A stretch of 64,000 nucleotides of DNA from Pseudomonas poae (lineage in GTDB: Bacteria > Pseudomonadota > Gammaproteobacteria > Pseudomonadales > Pseudomonadaceae). The translations under genes and the position numbers were made by a program. Below, in pieces: positions 46,188 to 56,500 of the stretch. Each line of letters starts with the position of its first letter. Positions within the stretch are counted from its first letter, which is position 1. Below the pieces are notes generated by a model that searched no databases, had not been told where the DNA came from, and saw nothing but the letters and a program-made list of their open reading frames with translations. The DNA lies in the NCBI GenBank assembly GCA_028869255.1, contig CP110972.1:3973001-4037000 (forward strand). Direction: 5' to 3'.

Positions 46188-48173
46188 TCAGAGATGCTGG
46201 ACGTTCCACCCAAGATCAATGAGTGCCTGACAGTTAGGCTGAAATTGTTCATCCCCTACCAACGTTCGATTGCTGATTGCCAAGCAAAGTAAATGTGTCG
46301 GTCGAGTCATTGCCACGTACATCGCAAGGAGCCGCTGCGTATCTCGCACCCCAAGCCTTTTATGGCCATGTACACGCTTCCTCAAAACCCAGGGCATTAA
46401 GCTGTCGAGAAACGGCTCATGACTGAAGGTTTCAAGCACAAGCGTCGCGGTGTGAGTCTGCCCCTTTACCGAATGAATGGAGCCAAGCTTGATGTCGACG
46501 GCGCCCCTCTCATGAACACTTCGATATGTGTTTACAGACAAGCCGACTACGCGCTCTTGTAGTCCTTACTAGTTCTCCACGACCCATCCCAGGTAGTCTT
46601 GGGCTGCTTCGGTTTTATCATTCGTACAGGCTAGAATTTTCGTAAGATCCCAAAAGCGTTGAGAAAGAATCAACCAACGCTCGCAACTAAGCACATCCCC
46701 CTTAAATAGAACCTCAACAACAAGCTGCTGGTAACGCTCCAGGTCTTTCGCTTCGGTGAATAGCTGCTGAACCTGTACGTGTTGCCGAGCACCGACCTTG
46801 AACTTGGTGGACAGATTTGAAAGGTTCACAAGATGGAGTAATGCTCTGGCAATCTCCTCCACTCCGTAATGCGCAGTCTCGCCTTTCGAAATGTGTCGCC
46901 TAGCAAGACGCACTCGCTCCACGAGAGTCGACGGCCTGTATCCAGTGCGGCCAGCGTTGCGTTCGTAGGGTTCCCAGTAATGCCCTACTGTCTTGGGGTA
47001 ATGTTCAGGATCTCCATCGGGATCAATTTCCTTGTGCGTGTATCCCAGCGCGGCGACCTTAGCCTTTGAAAGCAATGTTGCCGGCAGGTGATCCAGAACA
47101 AGCTGGGCATACGCATCAAGCACACCACTGCAGTCACCATCTGGGAAAACAAATATGGTGTGCGGGAGCGGATCGTGATCTCGCTCTCGCAACCCGCAAA
47201 GGCTGCCAGCAACTGGAAAGAAGGCAAACGTATCGGCGAGAGATGCGATCGAAGGATCGAAACGGAAGCTACTGGCGATATCAATCGAGCGTGTGGAATC
47301 CGGAAAATCACTGCCTTTGGAATGGACGTCAGAATCGAAGATCGCCTGGTTAGGATCACCCACACGAGTCACACAGATTGCTGGGTTGTGGCGAGGAAAG
47401 ATCGTGCTCAGGTATTCGTTTTGCATCGCCGACGTGTCCTGCATTTCATCGATGATTACGCAGGGAAAGCGATGCCGGAGCCCTTCTGCTACGCTTGGTC
47501 TTTCTGTTAATTGGGCTTTTCCTAATACGAAGATCTCGTCATAGCAGAAGTATCCTCGCTTGGCAGCCTCTCCCATGGCAGATGACATGATTTTGTACAT
47601 GCGAGTCGTTGGCCCGCTTGGAAACTTGCCATCGATTACGGGGGTATGGAAATCTGCGCTTTTAAGGCGAAGCTTCTTGGTATCAAACTTCCGGTAGCCA
47701 AGAAAATCGCGAAATGCCCGTCTATCCGCGCTGTTCATGCAGTTGAATCTCATCCGGTGTGTCAGTTCATCATCAATGGCGGTGAACCTGTATTGGGCGG
47801 AAAGCAGCCATGGGGTAGCTAGAAAACGGCTCACGAAACCATGGATCGTATCGATGTAATGGGGATAGCTAAGAAGGCGCCTGCCCACCTCCGTACCGCC
47901 TAATCGATGCTCAATTTCTTGGCGTGCGACGTTGGTGTGTGACAGCACACAAATGCCCCGGGTTCGGCTCGTCCATTTGCGCGCAAGGATTGCAAGCTTA
48001 GCGACCACCAAAGTAGTTTTGCCGCTTCCAGGACAGGCCGAGATGTCCAAGGTCTCTCTTGATCTAAGGAAAGCCAGCCGTCGCTCATCAAGCTCCTTGA
48101 GGCTCAGCAGATCGACAACCCAGGAGATATCTTCGTCGGTGATCTGGGGCACCAGATCCTTGAACCCAATCAT
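46188..48173 (-). pseudogene. UvrD-like helicase (Gabija GajB-like) with two in-frame stop codons
   Basis: A single frame of 661 codons encodes a superfamily 1 helicase. It has Walker A SACPGSGKTTLVVAKL near residue 47, IIDEMQDTSAMQ (motif II) and GDPNQAIF (motif III). After residue 534 come TAG (46569-46571) and TAA (46566-46568). Then the same frame continues with LGSIHSVKGQTH (motif V region) and LLAMYVAMTRPTHLLCLAI (motif VI). Without readthrough, motifs V and VI are lost. Two compensating single-base changes (reading NSKDYKSA across the stops) could also explain it. The gene starts in the stop of the OLD nuclease gene (ATGA overlap), the typical pairing of OLD nuclease and helicase. Confidence 0.8.
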
Positions 48174-50337
48174 TGATCAGGTCTCGCCGGCTGGGTCGCT
48201 TCCAGGCCGGAGGTCACGTAGGTGATGGCTTCGGTAAGGTAGGTCGGCAAGGCTTGCACGAGTTGCTCTTGGGGTGGCGCTTTGAAACCTAGTCGCCCCT
48301 CAAGCAAGTCCACCAGATACTGCGCCGTGATCGCCTTGGACGCTTTCTTGCGGTGGAACAACGCATAAATGTGAGAGCACAGGTGTGCCATGGATTCAGC
48401 CGAATCTTTCAGTGTGTGAAACTCCGCCTCAGCACTCTGGATGATTTCTTCAGGTTCTTTCTTCTCTTCGTTGAGCGCGTCATCGTTTTCTGCCAGCCTG
48501 GCAGCAATGAGAACCTCCCGGGCAAGGCCCGCGAACGCGAGGTCATACTCAAGCGTCCATTGACCAGCAACGAAAGTCTTAACGTTTTGCCCGTCGTGGG
48601 ACTTGAGTTGTTGCCGCCGCTTTTCCAACGCGACCTGCTGAGTATTTTCATCATCCCCAAAGTCCCTGATAGCCTTCCAGCGACGCGACGTAGAAGCCCA
48701 TGCAGCGTCATCATCATCCTTCACTCGTCCCAAGATGACCGGTGCACAATCTGGCATGACATCCATATCAGCCAGACAGGCAACCGGTAAAGCCAATATC
48801 CCTTTCTCCGGATTCGCTCTTTGAAGGATTCGCGAGTAACGCCCCAAGCCGGTGCTTCCTACGTTTACCACCGACACACCATATCGCGTGAAGTCTCTGC
48901 CCAAGAGTTTCGCCAACGCCGGCAGCAAGATAGTCTCACCATCACCTTCCACGATAAGCACACCACGCGCGAAGAATAGGTTGGCCTTAGTCACGTCCAG
49001 AAAACGCGCCAGAAATCTGTAGTCACTGGTATCCAACTTTGTGTGCTGCTTGCTGAGCGAGTACGCTTTGTGGCGATGCATGAGCACCAGATTATCCAGC
49101 GGAATCTTTGAGCTAAGGTTGGGACTGTGTGTCGTTAAGATGATCTGAACGGGTCGAGATTGTTTTTTGCTCTCTGAGTCATCTGAGGGCTGCTCCGCTG
49201 GTTCAGGAGGCAGCACTGCTGTAGCGACCTTAGCATCCGCCCAGCTATAGGATCGGTGTTGAGTACCAGCATGTTCCTGACTGTCGCACTCTATCGAGAT
49301 TTCAACTTTTTTCTGGGAGGAATTCTCAGGCCCTGCAGCAACGCTCAAAAACTCCATCAGGCGTAACTGTCGCTGAGGGTGAAGGTGAGCTTCGGGCTCT
49401 TCGATCAAAAGCAAAGGTAGCCCATCTGGCTCTCGCCCGAGCAGTAGCAGTTCGCATGCCATGAACAGCAAATTATTGGAACCAAGCCCATACTTGCCCC
49501 GGGGATCCCCCGACTCTTAGTCGAGCAAGCTCAACTCCAAGCGCTCAAGAATCTGCCTCAAGCGCGCCGGTTCTGAGCCCCCCTCGACAAAGTTGATTTG
49601 GCCTTGCAGTTCGTCGCCCTCAAGGGCTAAATGCGATAGGTAGTCGTTGTTGACCGAGTCCTGAGCTGTCTTAATTCCCTGGTGAAGGTTAACCAGATGG
49701 CGAAGATATTCGGCCAAACCCGCGAGGCTTAATGAAGCAGGATCCAGATCCGCAATGGGCTGCGTACTATCGAAATCGCTGCCGCTCTTGATATCTGGAA
49801 AATTTTTCAATACTTGTGACAGCCGTGAGCTCCGTCCAGGGGACATCTCACGCGCAGCATCGCGCAGTGGTCGCAAATAGGCTGCGGCTAACAACTGCCG
49901 TACATTATTATCGAGACTCGGCCCACCACCGTTGTGGCCGCTTCGTACTGCAATATCTACCCAGCGTCGTGCCAGCGCATCATCACTGATTCGACGTGCA
50001 GCCCAATGGACGTACACAACAGCCTTGCCGTCTTTGAATGTCACGTACTCTGAAAAAGCCCCTGATCAGATGTAGTGAGATCTGAAAACTTCGCAACAAT
50101 GAAGATCTGATGGGCCTGATTCCCGTCACGAGCGATGAAAAAATCCTCCGGCTGCAGGCGAACATATTCGCCGTCTCGGGTCTGGAGGACGAGTCGCAGA
50201 GCATCGATAACCGAAGACTTACCTGCATCGTTCTCGCCAACGAGCGCAGTAACGCCCTTATTGAATTCGATGACCAAACTGTCTTGGTCTGCGCCAAACT
50301 GCCGAAAATTTTGAATTTTGAGTGCTGACAAATACAT
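48170..50337 (-). pseudogene. OLD-family ATPase/TOPRIM nuclease (Gabija GajA-like), frameshift plus nonsense
   Basis: Three pieces make one protein of about 722 residues. The N-terminus is MYLSALKIQNFRQFG, Walker A GENDAGKSS (34-42). At a run of four C (plus strand 50059-50062) a base is missing; restoring it gives DQGAFSEYVTFKDG. An in-frame TAA at 49517-49519 then interrupts SLLD / ESGDPRGKYGLGSNNLLFMA. The rest carries Walker B (LLLIEEPEAHLHPQRQ), TTHSPNLSS, and the TOPRIM residues VLIVEGDGE and LADMDV. Family members cut DNA and pair with a UvrD-like helicase in Gabija-type antiphage defence. With both lesions real, the system is dead. Confidence 0.85.
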
Positions 50338-50466
50338 CCATGTCTTCCTGTCATTGAAATGCGATGCAGTGGGCCAGGCTTAAAGAATCCATTTCTTAAA
50401 ATTATGCGGTGATACCCAGCAGCTATCAGCTCAAGATCGGTGAGCCATCATTCTCCCCTCTGAGCC

Positions 50467-51598
50467 TCAGAAGGTCTGCCCGTTTCGGAGGGCAGCAGCT
50501 GTTTCTTCGCTCCACTCCTTCCAGCCATGTGCCAGGTTATAGGGGCCGATGTCAGACGCTGGTGTTTCTTGGATAACTTTGAGCGCCGACCACGCCTCAT
50601 AGTCATGAAACGGGTTAAGCCCCATGACATTACCGAGGCTCTGATCGACATACCCTTGGTAACTGGCGATCCGAGCAAAAAAACGCCGCAGCCTGATTCA
50701 GATTCCAATCGTTGAGAAAGAGCAACAGCGCGGTAAACGCCATCAAGGGTTTACTTCCCTGCATGGCACCATACCCCCTGCCCATTGCTCTGCGCAGTGG
50801 CTCGTAGTGATGTGATATGAATTGCGCCAGTGCAAGCGTGGCGTCGTACTCCACCTTTAGTGTAGTTGGGTCAAAAGCTGGCTGGCCCTGATGATCACTC
50901 GCGAGCTTTGCGATTCGAGAAACCAACGGCCTGATCATGCCGGTACGCTCGAAAAGATACGTGAGCAGCGACTCGTGACGGCGGGCCAGCATCACTTTCG
51001 TGGCCGTCCCGAGATCAAAACCAGGAATACTCAGGAGCTCCTGGTTAACCGTCAGCCACTGAGGCTGGTACTTAACCGGCCAAGCTCCGGCCTGCACCGC
51101 AGCGACCCATTGCAGAACCTGCTGATCCAGATTTACGTCGAACTGTGAGCTGAGTTTTTTGTGGTGGAACCACTCACGCATGCTCCTGATCTTGACTTGA
51201 TCCAGCGCGCCGATCTGAATTCCTTTGCAAACCAAATCTCGTATCGTCCTAGATATCCCGTCACGTGCAGTCGAGATCAGTTGCACTAACCCTTGCGGCG
51301 CTTCGCCAGGCGGCAAAATGGCAAAGCCGCAAAATGGGTGGTGCCCTCCAGGAAAACGGAAGTACGCCTGCTTTATTGCCTCCCCAGTTACCTTCGAGCT
51401 CGAAGCTCTGACGACCTCCGCCCCCTTCACAAAACACGCAGGGCATTCGAGATCACTATGAATTGTCTGCTTCCAAGTATCCGGAATCGGCTCCCTTGAT
51501 TTCAACTTACCCCGCTGATGACTATCGGCGAGATATTGCAGGAGTTGATCTACATCCAATTCCATTTGGCGAGAGGCGGAGAAGGCGGTCAATGGCAT
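50467..51598 (-). pseudogene. Unknown protein with Cys/His motif, frameshifted in an A7/T7 run
   Basis: I do not recognise this protein of about 376 residues. Near residue 45 it has LECPACF, and HHPFCGF follows about 40 residues later, resembling a small zinc site such as that of CoiA-like proteins. The rest is helical. The first frame ends in DWNLNQAAAFF and then loses sense at a run of seven A (plus strand 50677-50683). Six would give AFFARIASYQGYVDQSLGNV and a further 60 plausible residues to a stop at 50467. I chose the ATG at 51598 with GGAG seven bases upstream. It lies 130 bases before the OLD nuclease gene on the same strand and may be a third member of that operon. Confidence 0.65.
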
Positions 51599-51863
51599 AT
51601 CAACACTCCATTTGAATGCAGTAGCCACGCTCCGGAAAGAAGCCTGACTGATAGCAACACGACAGTACGTGGCTGTCGAATGCCAAAGCTAGCGCTTTCT
51701 GCCAACTGCGACCAGTTCCACGTGATGGACGAGGCGCGTTTAGCGTATGCAACCAGGGCAATAGTGAGTTCGGTTAAGCGGTTGCGGGCGATACCTACTG
51801 GGAAACCTCCGCGCAGCTTGAAAGGCAAGCCCCTGATCTGGGTATCTAGATCAATACATCAGC

Positions 51864-52183
51864 GTATACCTGACAAACGACGTTCGACTCATGGCCAAGT
51901 CTGCGACCGAAGCGGTCAATCGTCTTTTTCGACCGGGTTTCAAGTACAGCAAGGCCGAGGCTCTGCTGATGGATTTGCGACAGCCGGGCGAATTCACTGA
52001 TGACCTGTTTGCACATTCTCAGCCAGTTACGGCGGACAAAGTGATGACCATCCTGCATGAGATCAAGACCGTCGGGGAAAGGGTGTTCTTCGGCTGGCCA
52101 GCTCGCCGGCGGCGCCTGATTTGGCTGTCTTAAACTTGCCGCAATGGGCACCTGTGTCGCGGCCAAGCGTGCCAAAGCTTTGA
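51864..52183 (+). pseudogene. umuC: C-terminal fragment of a UmuC-type DNA polymerase V subunit
   Basis: About 105 residues match the end of UmuC/RulB: LTNDVRLMAKSATEAVNRLF, then RPGFKYSKAEALLMDLRQPG, then EFTDDLFAHSQPVTADKVM. At about 52065 one base is missing; restoring it continues as NDRRGKGVLRLASSPAAPD. The terminal MRR-MMSQSYTT motif of the family is absent. No N-terminal part exists nearby, so this is a stump. umuC/rulB genes are known insertion targets of Pseudomonas mobile elements, so the stump may mark an old junction. Confidence 0.75.
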
Positions 52184-52297
52184 GCCCTCGTTCCATGCGG
52201 CACAAGTGCTACTGAGAAATACTAGCGGAACCGCTACTGATGCTAGCTGTTTGATATGATAGAGGTTTGAGGCATCCTAGGATGAGTGAGCTTCTAC

Positions 52298-53452
52298 ATG
52301 CCGTTGTTATTACCTGAGGATCTGACGGAGCCTGGCACCCACGCTTTTGTCATCGGCATCAGTGCATACCAGTTTCTGGAGGGTGGCCACGATGAAAACC
52401 CCGATACCCTACACCTAGGGTTGAAGCAGTTATCATCTGCCGCTCGATCGGCATCGGAATTCGCCGCTTGGCTTATGGATGGCCATAATCTGCCAGGACT
52501 TCCTCTGCGCAGCCTGAGAGTGCTCCTTGCTGAATCGCCGAGTGAAGTCATCCACCCTGCGGTTCAAAGCCTGATGAAAGGCGATCACACACCGACCCGC
52601 GCGAACGTCGAACAGGCCTTTCTCGATTTCATGGATGCCTCCGAGCAGCATCCTGAAAACATCGCAGTTGTCTACGTCGCTGGACATGGAGTGCAATTCA
52701 CCAAAGACGGTGCTGTTTTACTTCTGAGTGACTTTGGAAATCCACTTCACAACCGGAAGAAATATACCGGCGCTGTTGACATGACCGCCTTAAATAAGGC
52801 CATGGACAATGAGGGCTCCGCACACGCGCAGTTCTGGTTTCTGGATTTATGTCGCGGCCTTGCACCAGACAAAGAGGATTACGATAAACTGGCTGGAATC
52901 TTGGAGTTCGACGTCAGCCGATCCGAATCGACTGTCGCCTCTCCGATGTTTTTCTCCTCCTCCAGTGGACAGACCGCCTACGGGACGCCTAATAAAGTCA
53001 CGCTTTTTAATGAAGTGTTAATGGCTGGTCTCAGAGAAGGTTATGCTGCGAAAACCGACGTAGCGAACGACCCTACATGGCGTGTGACCACCACTAGCCT
53101 CATCGATTACTTGACGCCCGCAGTAGAGGCTATCGCCTCAGCGAAAGGAAAAAAACAAAAAGTAGATGTCGGTGGCCGTCCAATCAAAGCGTGTTTACAT
53201 GAGTGCCTGTCTCCGCCTGACGTAAACCTTATAGTTACCGTCTGCCCAACTCAAGATCCTGACAATTACTCAGCAGATCTTAAGCTGAAAGGCAAAAAGG
53301 TCGGAAATACTCTGACTAAGTGGCCAGCTAGAACGAAAGTCCGTGCGGGCATCTATGTAGTTGAGGTCACTACAGTCACCCCTCCAGATTCTCAAGTGGA
53401 TTGCTTCAGCATCGAACCTCCCACTAGCGAGATGGAGCTACCACTAAAATGA
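52298..53452 (+). CDS. Caspase-like (peptidase C14) protease with PEGA-like C-terminal domain
   Basis: This is a 384-residue protein. Residues 10-270 are a caspase-hemoglobinase fold: THAFVIGISAY at the first strand, the catalytic His130 in VVYVAGHGVQ and the catalytic Cys185 in FWFLDLCRG. SASEFAAWLM and the SSSSGQTAYG loop fit prokaryotic metacaspase-like proteases. Residues 300-384 form a beta-sandwich (VNLIVTVCPTQDPDNYSADL ... IYVVEVTTV) resembling a PEGA domain. There is no signal peptide. I chose the ATG at 52298; GTG at 52286 with AGGA before it is possible. It is the first gene of a three-gene overlapping operon. Caspase-like proteases act as effectors in several defence systems. Confidence 0.8.
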   Translation: MPLLLPEDLTEPGTHAFVIGISAYQFLEGGHDENPDTLHLGLKQLSSAARSASEFAAWLMDGHNLPGLPLRSLRVLLAESPSEVIHPAVQSLMKGDHTPTRANVEQAFLDFMDASEQHPENIAVVYVAGHGVQFTKDGAVLLLSDFGNPLHNRKKYTGAVDMTALNKAMDNEGSAHAQFWFLDLCRGLAPDKEDYDKLAGILEFDVSRSESTVASPMFFSSSSGQTAYGTPNKVTLFNEVLMAGLREGYAAKTDVANDPTWRVTTTSLIDYLTPAVEAIASAKGKKQKVDVGGRPIKACLHECLSPPDVNLIVTVCPTQDPDNYSADLKLKGKKVGNTLTKWPARTKVRAGIYVVEVTTVTPPDSQVDCFSIEPPTSEMELPLK

Positions 53453-54507
53453 TTCCTGAGAATACAAAGCACGGCCAACTGAAAGTCCAAGTTAAGTCCA
53501 GGGTCAATTTTGGTGGGGCTGCGACACCAATCGAGATTAGAAATGACGATCTTATTCTTATCATTTCCACGAGCAGTAAGCGAATATTTGAACTCCCTGT
53601 AGGCATTTACGAAATAAGCGCCGTCCTTGAAGATGGAAAACGACAGAAACAAACAGTCAAAGTAACCGAGTCAGAAACTGCTAATGTGTCGCTCGAACCA
53701 AAGCTGCCAACTCAGCCGCAGGCGCCAGAATTAGCGTTCAAATTCCTGTCCGCTGAACAGATACAAAGCCTTGAAACTCCTACACAAGATTTTAAGCTAA
53801 TTGGCGCAAGCAGTAATGTCACCATCTATCCTGAGGATGGCTTTTGGATTGTCCGTCACCGTCAGGAAATGGAGCATGTCGCTTACGCGATTATTCGAAA
53901 AGGTCATGAACTGTTCGAAGTTAGTCTTCCTATCAGTGCTGGCGGTCATCGCCTATCCGTTACTTGCCACATCAAAACCTCTTCAGAACGCCCGAAGAGC
54001 CACCTACAAATCAGCATTTCTCAAAGTAGGAGTTTATCGGCAGCCTTGGAAAGCTTGTTCATCTCAGGGCAAATTGGCCCTGCAGCAAAGCTTGCAGGTA
54101 GGGCAATTCACACTCTGATGAATATATACGTCGACCCCACCGGGGTGATCCTCGCAGCCCTTATACTTAAAAAAACTGGAAGGCTTGGTGCATACCTCAA
54201 GCAGCTAGAAAAGCTCAGCACTGATTTCCCTTGGTTACCAGACGCTAAAATACTGCTTGCCAGCATTTTGATGGCACAACCTAACGAGCGCAAAAGAGCA
54301 ATTCAACTGGCTTATGAAGCGAGCCAGGAACGAATCCTCTATACCGAATCATTCTCCATGCTGATGAGTCTGCTTCGTTACGCACCCGAAGCTGATAATG
54401 TTGCTCTTTGCCAAAAAGCGCTAACGAACATTGCTAAGATCGCGCCAGATGTAGATTGGAATTCGATTTACCTGTGTAGAACCTCGACGGAAAACAGCAA
54501 TGCTTGA
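53449..54507 (+). CDS. Beta-sandwich plus helical-repeat protein of the caspase/MBL operon
   Basis: I know no family for this 352-residue protein. Residues 8-85 are beta-rich (GQLKVQVKSRVNFGGAATPI ... LPVGIYEISAVLEDGK ... VTESETANVSLEP) and recall the PEGA-like sandwich at the end of the caspase gene. Residues 95-195 form a second beta-rich unit. Residues 200-345 are helical with TPR-like spacing (SGQIGPAAKLAGRAIHTLM, AYLKQLEKLSTDFPWLPDAK). It overlaps the caspase gene by 4 bases (ATGA) and the MBL gene by 8, so equimolar production is likely. It may be an adaptor or sensor between protease and hydrolase, which is inference. Confidence 0.7.
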   Translation: MIPENTKHGQLKVQVKSRVNFGGAATPIEIRNDDLILIISTSSKRIFELPVGIYEISAVLEDGKRQKQTVKVTESETANVSLEPKLPTQPQAPELAFKFLSAEQIQSLETPTQDFKLIGASSNVTIYPEDGFWIVRHRQEMEHVAYAIIRKGHELFEVSLPISAGGHRLSVTCHIKTSSERPKSHLQISISQSRSLSAALESLFISGQIGPAAKLAGRAIHTLMNIYVDPTGVILAALILKKTGRLGAYLKQLEKLSTDFPWLPDAKILLASILMAQPNERKRAIQLAYEASQERILYTESFSMLMSLLRYAPEADNVALCQKALTNIAKIAPDVDWNSIYLCRTSTENSNA

Positions 54508-55585
54508 AATACAGTTCCTCCCGGCGCGCGAAGGCGACTCGATTTGGCTACGATGGGGAAAGGATTTGGCTTTCCAAATGCTGATTGATATGGGAACGGT
54601 GCAAACAGGACTTGCGCTTCGTAAGCGGTTAGAAGCCCTTCCTGAAAACGGGCGCAAATTTGAGCTGATTGTCGTCACCCATATCGATTGTGACCACATC
54701 AATGGTGCTCTTTCAGCGCTGGTTGACAACGCACCTATTCCAGGTGTGACAGTAAAGGACTTCTGGTTCAATGGCTTAGCTCATCTCGATTACAATCCAA
54801 ATTCAGACGCACTTGAGGAATTAGGTGCAGTCAAAGGTGAGATGCTCAGCGAATGGCTCAAAGATAAACCATGGAATCATCATTTTAATGGCGGGCCGGT
54901 ATTTAGAGATCCTAGCAAGCCAGCTCCAGTGATAGAACTTGCTGATGGGTTGCGAATCACGGTACTAGGGCCCACGCCGCAGCGCCTCAAACAACTTTTG
55001 CCAACTTGGCAAAAGGAATGGCGTGAGGCATTGGCCAAATACGAAGATAGGGGTGAAGATGACGAGCTTGAAGCTCTAGGTGCATCTCAGCAACTTACCT
55101 TGAGAAATATGCAAGATTTAATACAGCTCGCCACTAAACCAACCCTTACCGATAAAAGCCGTGCAAACGGTAGCAGCATTGCTTTGCTTGTTGAGTATCA
55201 AGGGAGTCGCATATTGTTGAGCGGCGATGCGTATGCGTCCGATTTAGTAGAGGCAATCGAAAGTATAGATTCGACGAAACCAATGAGACTTGATGTGTTT
55301 AAAGTACCGCATCACGGGAGCAGTAAAAATCTTTCCAACAAGCTAATTAAAAGCGTTGTGTGCGATCATTGGATCATTTCCACAGAGGGCAATCGTTTTC
55401 GACATCCCGATGATGAGGCAGTAGCAAAGCTTATCTACCACAGCACTGTGCGCCCCGCATGTATCGGGTTCAACGTCCAAAGCGAGATAAATGAGAGATG
55501 GAAAAACGATGAGTGGTGTAAGCAATTTGGCTATGTTACGAGCTATGGGGATAGCGAGAACGGACTTAAATTGACCTTCGGCTGA
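54500..55585 (+). CDS. Metallo-beta-lactamase-fold protein (ComEC-type MBL)
   Basis: This is a 361-residue MBL-fold hydrolase. The metal motif is THIDCDHINGA (His61, Asp63, Asp65, His66), followed by LLSGDAYASD (241-250) and KVPHHGSSKN (268-277). The order matches the ComEC-like MBL group, whose members include nucleases and cyclic-nucleotide hydrolases. A long charged insert (about residues 165-220) separates the halves. There is no membrane domain. Its start lies inside the end of the previous gene. It could be a nuclease effector, a signal hydrolase, or a target of the caspase. Confidence 0.8.
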   Translation: MLEIQFLPAREGDSIWLRWGKDLAFQMLIDMGTVQTGLALRKRLEALPENGRKFELIVVTHIDCDHINGALSALVDNAPIPGVTVKDFWFNGLAHLDYNPNSDALEELGAVKGEMLSEWLKDKPWNHHFNGGPVFRDPSKPAPVIELADGLRITVLGPTPQRLKQLLPTWQKEWREALAKYEDRGEDDELEALGASQQLTLRNMQDLIQLATKPTLTDKSRANGSSIALLVEYQGSRILLSGDAYASDLVEAIESIDSTKPMRLDVFKVPHHGSSKNLSNKLIKSVVCDHWIISTEGNRFRHPDDEAVAKLIYHSTVRPACIGFNVQSEINERWKNDEWCKQFGYVTSYGDSENGLKLTFG

Positions 55586-56025
55586 CGCAATGCACCGCTG
55601 TAACCAATCAATCCTAGGCAAATCGCACGCGTTCTTAGCGCTTCATTACCTTGCACAACGCTGCCGTACCTAGATCGGCGTCTTATCCACCTCTGTAGTC
55701 GTTTACTAACAATCAAACTCTTCCATCGTAAGTCTACGTCACCCATCGCTCAAAGCTAGGTAATCCTGCAAGGAACCTCGGCCAACAGTCGAATTGGAGA
55801 AGCTCATTGAGTTCATCTAAAGGCTGCGGCCTGCCATGCTTAGGTGAGAGCTCATTGCCTTTGCAACAATTGGATCAAGACCGGAAATCATTCATCGTTA
55901 CAAAGCACCCGAGCGCGCAGCTTCCGAAAATGCCCGAGGTTACGCGAATGACTGCGCCTGCTTTTACTATCATGGCCCTAATCTGATTTTACCTAACTTC
56001 GATAGCTACACGGCCAAACTCATAT
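55586..56025. other. 440-base gap between converging genes
   Basis: No convincing gene or terminator is visible. Short frames exist on both strands without start signals. The MBL gene ends on the left (plus) and the small hypothetical gene ends on the right (minus). Confidence 0.35.
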
Positions 56026-56409
56026 TCACTGAAGGATGCATGGTGTGAAGAGGAGCTGACGCTTTGCTAAGCCCAGAAACTCGCGCAGACTGGCTCGTCC
56101 ATTTCCACGCTGAAATGTCGCAAGCACGTACCTGGAGTTCTTCGTTGTCATCACCCAAAACCTCCCCTCGCGTTCGACTTTCAACACGTCAGAAGTCCTG
56201 ATTAGGTGGCCATCACCAAACCGCCCATACTGGTCTTTACGTTTGTGGCCAAATACCACACCGATACCTGCTCGTGACCTGATGGAAACACCGCATAGAT
56301 AGGCGGTCACTGGCACATCGAAGCCTTGTTCTTGGACTCTGATGATTCGCTTGAGATCAAAATCTGTATGGCGTTTGCCGTGAAAATTCACATCTAGTGT
56401 GTCTAGCAT
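56026..56409 (-). CDS. Small hypothetical protein
   Basis: This is a 127-residue protein of unknown function. It is basic and beta-rich, with GIGVVFGHKRKDQYGRFGDGH and SDVLKVEREGRFWVMTTKNSRYV as its most structured parts. There is no signal peptide. It forms a minus-strand group with the next two genes (gaps of 91 and 54 bases), all of Pseudomonas-accessory type. A role in the element next to the XRE regulator is possible. Confidence 0.55.
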   Translation of the reverse strand: MLDTLDVNFHGKRHTDFDLKRIIRVQEQGFDVPVTAYLCGVSIRSRAGIGVVFGHKRKDQYGRFGDGHLIRTSDVLKVEREGRFWVMTTKNSRYVLATFQRGNGRASLREFLGLAKRQLLFTPCILQ

Positions 56410-56500
56410 CTTTGCGCTCCAATGGGCAGTCCATATGACGTTATCAGGAATTTCCCACGCAACCAGAGGTGCTGGTATCGTGCGGAATTCTTGGTAAATT

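Noticed and set aside
46188..46541. Separate small gene for the helicase C-terminal motifs
   Set aside because: It is in the same frame as the helicase gene and begins with a TTG without a ribosome-binding site. It is the end of the interrupted helicase.
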